Shown: in pieces, positions 21,033-22,793 of the stretch | How the letters are laid out: the number at the start of each line of letters is the position of its first letter | Position numbering within the stretch: position 1 is the stretch's first letter | Origin: an uncultured Bacilli bacterium | GTDB lineage: Bacteria; Bacillota_I; Bacilli_A; RF39; UBA660 | Direction: 5' to 3' | Length of the DNA: 22,793 bases | Assembly: GCA_910580135.1 (NCBI GenBank) | Contig: CAJTXC010000009.1 | Span: 1-22,793 of the forward strand | Program-made: the position numbers and the translations under genes | The notes under the pieces: model-generated | What the model saw: the letters and a program-made list of their open reading frames with translations, nothing else | Database searches by the model: none | Told to the model about the DNA's origin: nothing

Positions 21033-22301
21033 ATGTTTAAGAATCTTAAACAAATCTTTTCAGCCAGAAATAAAGATATTAGAAATAAAATCTTATTTAC
21101 ACTGCTAATACTATTTATCTATAAGTTAGGAACAGCAGTTCGTGTTCCTGGTACTGAAAACATTACACAAGATTTAGGATTTTTGGAATTATTAAACGTA
21201 ATGGGTGGTGGTTCTTTAAAGAACTTCTCAATCTTTGCATTAGGAGTAACACCATACATTAGTGCTTCAATAATTGTTCAATTGTTACAAATGGACATTA
21301 TTCCATATTTCTCTAATTTAGCTAAAGAAGGTCATACTGGAAGAGTTAAATTAAATAAAATTACTAGATACTTAGGAATTGCATTAGCGTTCTTACAAGG
21401 TCTTGTAATGGCATTCTCGTTCTTAGGAGAAGGGGCAACATCAATTGAGTATTTGAGAACTACTTTAATACTTACAGCAGGAACTTGTTTCTTACTATGG
21501 TTAGGTGATCAAATAACTACAAAAGGTGTTGGAAACGGAATATCAATGTTAATTATGGCTGGTATACTAATAAGTACACCAAGCATGATGGTTGATGCAT
21601 TTGGATCATTTGTAGTTAGTGGAACAACTCAAGAAGTAGCTTTAGGAGTTACAAAATTCTTAATTTTCTTACTTGTGTACATTGCAATAATAGTTGGTGT
21701 AGTATTTATTGAAAAATCTGAAAGAAGATTACCTGTTCAGTATTCAAACAAAACGTCAACAGCGTATGGAGCTAAACAAAGTTACATTCCATTTAAACTA
21801 AATTCTGCAGGAGTTATGCCAGTAATTTTTGCATCTAGTTTAATATCAATTCCATCACTAATTGCAACATTTATTAAAAAAGATTCATTCTCATTATTCG
21901 TAAATAGTTATATTAACTATAGTACGATAACAGGATTCATATTATATATTTTATTAATAATATTATTTACTTATTTATATACGTTTATGGCTGGTTTAAA
22001 GCCTAAAGACTTATCAGAAAATTTAAATAAGCAAGGTGGTTATATCCCAGGAGTAAGACCTGGTAACGAAACCAAAAGTTATATTAGTAAAGTATTATCA
22101 AGAACAACATTTATAGGAGCTTTATTCCTAGTTGTTATAGCAGGTCTTCCAATACTAGTATCAAACTTAAGTAGTTTACCTACTAGTGTAACAGTTGGAG
22201 GTACAGGATTATTAATCGTAGTTGGTGTGGCACTTGAAACTTATAATCAAGTTGAAAGTAGTTTATCTGCAAGAAAATATGAAAGGGGTTATAGAAAATA
22301 A
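21033..22301 (+). CDS. secY: Preprotein translocase channel subunit SecY
   Basis: SecY is the pore of the Sec translocon, moving proteins driven by SecA or the ribosome across or into the cytoplasmic membrane. The 422 residues (about 430 in B. subtilis) contain ten hydrophobic segments. Recognisable are GTAVRVPG, the plug/second-helix region GGGSLKNFSIFALGVTPYISASIIVQLL (residues 59-86), GNGISMLI, RRLPVQYS and the C-terminal cytoplasmic loop NLNKQGGYIPGVRPG. It starts one base after the rplO stop, with GAGGTGAT (21020-21027) inside rplO, and its stop overlaps adk (TAATG). Confidence 0.96.
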   Translation: MFKNLKQIFSARNKDIRNKILFTLLILFIYKLGTAVRVPGTENITQDLGFLELLNVMGGGSLKNFSIFALGVTPYISASIIVQLLQMDIIPYFSNLAKEGHTGRVKLNKITRYLGIALAFLQGLVMAFSFLGEGATSIEYLRTTLILTAGTCFLLWLGDQITTKGVGNGISMLIMAGILISTPSMMVDAFGSFVVSGTTQEVALGVTKFLIFLLVYIAIIVGVVFIEKSERRLPVQYSNKTSTAYGAKQSYIPFKLNSAGVMPVIFASSLISIPSLIATFIKKDSFSLFVNSYINYSTITGFILYILLIILFTYLYTFMAGLKPKDLSENLNKQGGYIPGVRPGNETKSYISKVLSRTTFIGALFLVVIAGLPILVSNLSSLPTSVTVGGTGLLIVVGVALETYNQVESSLSARKYERGYRK

Positions 22302-22793
22302 TGAAGAATATTATCTTTCTAGCACCACCTGCCGCAGGCAAGGGAACGCTATCTGAAATGTTTGTTGAAAAATATGGCTATGGTCATATTTCAACAGGAG
22401 ATTTATTAAGAGAAGAAGTAAGCGCTGGAACTGAACTTGGAAAAGAAGCAGAAGGCTTAATGAAAGCTGGAAAATATGTACCAGATGAATTAATATTAAA
22501 ATTAATTGAAAATAGAATCAGTAAACCTGATTGTGAAAATGGTTACATATTAGATGGATTTCCAAGAACTAAAGTTCAAGCTGAAAAATATGATGAATTA
22601 TTAGAAAATCTTGGAAAAGATTTAGGAGTAGTAATCTATATTGATATTAACAAAGAAACTGCTATGAAAAGGGCATGTTCAAGAATTACATGTCCAAAAT
22701 GCGGAAGAATATTCAATAAATACGCAACTGAATTAAAACCAAAAGTTGATGGCATCTGTGATGATTGTGGAGTAAGTCTTACACAACGTGCAG
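22301..22793 (+). CDS. adk: Adenylate kinase, cut by the window end
   Basis: Adk equilibrates ATP, ADP and AMP. The first 164 residues are in the window and the frame is still open at 22793; the family is about 210-220 long. Visible are the P-loop (8-16), the AMP-binding STGDLLREE and DGFPRT (96-101 region), and a zinc-type LID with CPKC and CDDC cysteine pairs, as in Gram-positive Adks. The P-loop reads APPAAGKGT where GPPGAGKGT is usual, so the first glycine of the Walker A motif is replaced by alanine. The start overlaps the secY stop (TAATG) and AAAGGGG (22282-22287) lies about 13 bases upstream, a long spacing, so coupling to secY is likely. Confidence 0.95.
   Translation, partial: MKNIIFLAPPAAGKGTLSEMFVEKYGYGHISTGDLLREEVSAGTELGKEAEGLMKAGKYVPDELILKLIENRISKPDCENGYILDGFPRTKVQAEKYDELLENLGKDLGVVIYIDINKETAMKRACSRITCPKCGRIFNKYATELKPKVDGICDDCGVSLTQRA

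Overview
The window comes from a low-GC (roughly 30% G+C by eye) member of the Firmicutes/Bacillota. TGA is used as a stop (for example at 7547-7549 and 8776-8778) and tryptophan is TGG, so the genetic code is the standard one and not the Mycoplasma code. A Spo0A orthologue, a zinc-type S14, Bacillus-like Shine-Dalgarno sites (AGGAGG, AGGGTGAT) and the S10-spc-alpha ribosomal order all fit the Bacilli. The lack of rpmD between rpsE and rplO, the compact operons and the derived housekeeping proteins suggest an uncultured, gut-type Bacilli lineage near the Mollicutes. That placement is an inference, not something proved here.

Layout. 1-1060: a small lipoprotein gene and, convergent to it, clpP, sharing one bidirectional terminator. 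1117-3894: a TGS-domain nucleoside (uridine-like) kinase followed by gap (GAPDH), closed by a terminator. 3905-5252: a free-standing gene for a membrane-anchored surface protein with Ig-like domains. 5320-9515: an operon of pgk, a membrane flippase-like protein, a GT4 glycosyltransferase and tpiA, the last three joined by ATGA overlaps. Three lower-glycolysis enzymes (gap, pgk, tpiA) thus sit together but are interrupted by cell-envelope genes. 9568-11070: an unrecognised 186-aa protein and spo0A, with a candidate 0A box upstream of spo0A. 11100-11844: a BI-1/YccA family membrane protein. 11845-12148: AT-rich spacer, a strong promoter and a structured ribosomal leader.

12149-22793: the S10-spc operon, rpsJ-rplC-rplD-rplW-rplB-rpsS-rplV-rpsC-rplP-rpmC-rpsQ-rplN-rplX-rplE-rpsZ-rpsH-rplF-rplR-rpsE-rplO-secY-adk, with adk running off the window end. 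No terminator or further strong promoter is visible inside it, so it probably makes one long transcript that supplies ribosomal proteins, the SecY translocon channel and adenylate kinase.

Most of the window is conserved housekeeping DNA. I found no CRISPR array, insertion sequence, tRNA, rRNA or clearly novel multigene system. The points worth a second look are a possible Spo0A autoregulatory site, the unknown gene before spo0A, envelope genes embedded in the glycolytic cluster, the missing L30, and active-site substitutions in the nucleoside kinase, adenylate kinase and triosephosphate isomerase.
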